A program made the position numbers and the translations under genes. A stretch of 64,000 nt of DNA from Neorhizobium petrolearium (lineage in GTDB: Bacteria; Pseudomonadota; Alphaproteobacteria; Rhizobiales; Rhizobiaceae): NCBI RefSeq assembly GCF_017873175.1, contig NZ_JAGGJW010000004.1, positions 186,001-250,000 on the forward strand, in the 5' to 3' direction. The notes under the pieces are model-generated. The model had not been told where the DNA came from and searched no databases. It saw only the letters and a program-made list of their open reading frames with translations. Of this stretch, positions 62,379 to 64,000 are shown piece by piece. Position 1 is the first letter of the stretch, and the number at the start of each line of letters is the position of its first letter.

Positions 62379-63163
62379 GCGACCACCCTCGCGCTGGCAA
62401 TCTCACCGTGCAGTTCATGCACCATGTCGTTGAAGCCTTTTTCGTACATGACGTCGAGATCGCGAGGCCTGGCGAAGGGCACAACATGCTCCTTCAACAC
62501 CCGGCCGGGACGCGCGCTCATCACGAAGATGCGGTCGGCGAGGAAGGTCGCCTCGCGCAGGTCGTGGGTGACCAGGATGATCGTCACGCCCTGCGCGGCG
62601 TGCAGGTCGCGGATGACGCACCAGAGCTCCTCGCGTGTAAACGCGTCAAGCGCGCCGAAGGGCTCGTCGAGCATCAGGAGTTCCGGCTCGTGGATCAGCG
62701 CGCGGCAGAGATTGGCGCGCTGCTGCATGCCGCCGGAAAGTTGCCAGGGAAATTTCGATCCGAAGCCCTTGAGGCCGACGGTCTCCAGCAGGTGTTCGGC
62801 CTTCTCGACATATTCCTTTTTATGGGCGCGAAGCCGGTGGCGGTGCTTTTCGACGATCTCCAGCGGCAAGAGGATGTTGTCGAGCGTGGTTCGCCAGGGC
62901 AGCATGGTCGGGTTCTGGAAGGCCATGCCGACGATCGACACGGGCTCGGTCACCTGGCTGCCGGCGACGATCACCACGCCGCTCTGCGGGATATGCAGCC
63001 CAGTGACGAGCTTCATCAGAGTCGACTTGCCGCAGCCGGAAGGGCCGACGACGGCGGCGAACTCTCCCTTGTCGACCTTCATCGTGAGGCCGGAGACCGC
63101 GAGCGTGCCGTTTACGCCGCCATAGCGCATGTCGACGTTGTCAATGGAAACGAGGTGAGGCAT
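62375..63163 (-). CDS. ABC transporter ATP-binding protein (SsuB/TauB type)
   Basis: A 262-residue ATPase with Walker A GPSGCGKST (about 39-47), signature LSGGMQQRANLCRAL (about 143) and Walker B LLMLDEPFGALDA (about 163). It energises the NitT/TauT-family importer. Its stop overlaps the permease start, so the two subunits are coupled. The binding-protein gene lies upstream on the same strand across a RIME-like element. Confidence 0.95.
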   Translation of the reverse strand: MPHLVSIDNVDMRYGGVNGTLAVSGLTMKVDKGEFAAVVGPSGCGKSTLMKLVTGLHIPQSGVVIVAGSQVTEPVSIVGMAFQNPTMLPWRTTLDNILLPLEIVEKHRHRLRAHKKEYVEKAEHLLETVGLKGFGSKFPWQLSGGMQQRANLCRALIHEPELLMLDEPFGALDAFTREELWCVIRDLHAAQGVTIILVTHDLREATFLADRIFVMSARPGRVLKEHVVPFARPRDLDVMYEKGFNDMVHELHGEIASARVVA

Positions 63164-63191
63164 GGGGTCTCCGTTCTGGCGCTAACTCCCT

Positions 63192-63333
63192 CTTCTCCCC
63201 AGCGGGGAGAAGGTGGCTCGAAGAGCCGGATGAGGGGGCCTATGCCAGGTTCCGCCGACGCTTTCCGCTCAGGGCGTCGTTTCGCTCCCCCTCATCTGCC
63301 CTATCGAGCATCTTCTCCTCAGCTGGGGAGAAG
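63192..63333. repeat. RIME-like palindromic element, copy 2 (inverted double unit)
   Basis: Two CTTCTCCCC/GGGGAGAAG hairpins (63192-63212 and 63312-63333, the second with a mismatch) lie at the ends, with GATGAGGGGG (63229-63238) facing CCCCCTCATC (63287-63296) in between, so two units are arranged head to head. The core sequences match those of copy 1 at 38749-38886. It sits inside an operon between the binding protein and ATPase genes. Confidence 0.8.
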
Positions 63334-63343
63334 ACAATTCCAG

Positions 63344-64000
63344 TTACGGCAGCATCCGCTCCGCCTTGGGCGGCAGATAGCTTGCGTCGAACACCTGCTC
63401 CGCCTTCACATTGCCCTTCAGACCCATGGAGACCTTGAGCGTGTCTATCGAGGCGGAAAGACGCGCCGGATCGACGCCGCCGAAACCATTCTCCACGACA
63501 TAGGGCGTCTTGATGTTCATGGAATTCGCCATGGTCAGGCGCTCGACCTCGATATCCTTGTTGAGCGTCTCGTTGCGCTTCAGGACGGCGGCGGCGCCCT
63601 CTTCCGGATTGGCGACGGCATCGGCAAAGCCCTTGGTGAGCGCCTTCAGGAAGCCCTTCACGGCATCCGGATTTTTCTCGGCAAAATCAGCATTGACCAG
63701 AACGGCATTGCCATAAAGGTTGAGGCCGTGTTCGGCCATCAGGATGGTGGCGATATCCTCGTTTTTGATGCCCTGCGCCTTCAGGTTCAGGATCACCGAG
63801 AAGGCAAAACCGAAAACGGCATCGACATCGCCCTTGGCGAGCATCGGCTCGCGGACCGGGAAGCCGATCGACTCGATAGTGATCTTGCTGTCATCAATCT
63901 TGGCGACCTGCTTGAAGGCCTTCCACTGGGCAAATGCGCCGTCCGGCGGCGGGGCGCCGAGTTTCTTGCCCTCCAGCGACTTCGGATCGTCCGTGACCCC
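63344..64000 (-). CDS. ABC transporter substrate-binding protein (NMT1/SsuA-like), 5' part missing
   Basis: The C-terminal 218 residues of a periplasmic binding protein whose start lies beyond the window. SLEGKKLGAPPPDGAFAQW, MLAKGDVDAVFGFAFS and the LNLYGNAVLVNADFAEKNPDAVKGFLKAL segment (split) are typical of the NMT1/THI5 and SsuA families of sulfonate- or pyrimidine-binding proteins. With the downstream ATPase and permease it forms an importer. The remaining N-terminus and any riboswitch upstream would decide the substrate. Confidence 0.88.
   Translation of the reverse strand, partial: GVTDDPKSLEGKKLGAPPPDGAFAQWKAFKQVAKIDDSKITIESIGFPVREPMLAKGDVDAVFGFAFSVILNLKAQGIKNEDIATILMAEHGLNLYGNAVLVNADFAEKNPDAVKGFLKALTKGFADAVANPEEGAAAVLKRNETLNKDIEVERLTMANSMNIKTPYVVENGFGGVDPARLSASIDTLKVSMGLKGNVKAEQVFDASYLPPKAERMLP

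Overview
This 64 kb window looks like a stretch of the main chromosome of an alphaproteobacterium of the Rhizobiales, most likely the Rhizobiaceae (Rhizobium / Agrobacterium / Ensifer / Shinella group). The reasons are the high GC content, the gene orders (lptF-lptG-lptD-surA-pdxA-rsmA; gmk-yicC-mltG-fabF-acpP-fabG-fabD; rpsF-rpsR-DUF2232-rplI; dnaB...alr-radA-cvpA-purF; psd-pssA) and two intergenic elements that resemble the palindromic RIME repeats of rhizobia. The species cannot be named from the sequence alone.

Layout. 1-6.7 kb: lipopolysaccharide export (LptF end, LptG, LptD), the periplasmic chaperone SurA, PdxA and the 16S rRNA dimethyltransferase RsmA. 6.8-8.4 kb: a YdeI-like protein and an EamA permease. 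8.5-15.2 kb, minus strand: Gmk, YicC, MltG and the fatty-acid synthesis block FabF-AcpP-FabG-FabD. 15.3-17.6 kb: an aldo/keto reductase, a CcdA-like membrane protein and its thioredoxin partner. 17.8-20.5 kb: promoter, long structured leader and the S6-S18-DUF2232-L9 operon. 20.7-23.9 kb: a TAXI-type TRAP transporter. 24.1-32.4 kb: DnaB, an adenylate cyclase, alanine racemase, RadA, CvpA and PurF. 32.5-40.5 kb: SDR, DedA, a small HAHL-motif membrane protein, CysS, three tandem GFA-family proteins with a 38-residue membrane protein, proline iminopeptidase, a RIME element and citramalate synthase. 40.5-49.2 kb: two methyltransferases, RarD, a DHCW-type cupin, a LOG-family protein, a LysM protein and an Atm1-type ABC exporter. 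49.3-52.6 kb: a lower-GC alpha/beta hydrolase and a polar amino-acid ABC importer. 52.7-57 kb: phospholipid synthesis (Psd, PssA), LysE exporter, YedK, YnfA and a RelE/HigA-like toxin-antitoxin pair. 57-61.3 kb: Nudix, two exported or unknown proteins, YgfZ, HD and tyrosine-phosphatase-like genes. 61.5-64 kb: an SsuABC/TauABC-type importer that runs off the end, with a second RIME-like element inside its operon.

Most of the window is conserved core chromosome devoted to envelope biogenesis, lipid synthesis, translation and replication, interrupted by small accessory insertions. I found no tRNA, rRNA, CRISPR array, prophage or intact insertion sequence. I did not see a clear, large, undescribed system. 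The best leads are regulatory or small: a structured rpsF leader whose last helix pairs with the Shine-Dalgarno region (S6:S18-type autoregulation), a three-way-junction RNA upstream in the same leader, an inverted pair of DnaA boxes in front of dnaB, a zinc-ribbon adenylate cyclase placed between dnaB and alr behind a 22-bp palindrome, the triple GFA array, and several probable membrane microproteins of 37-45 residues.
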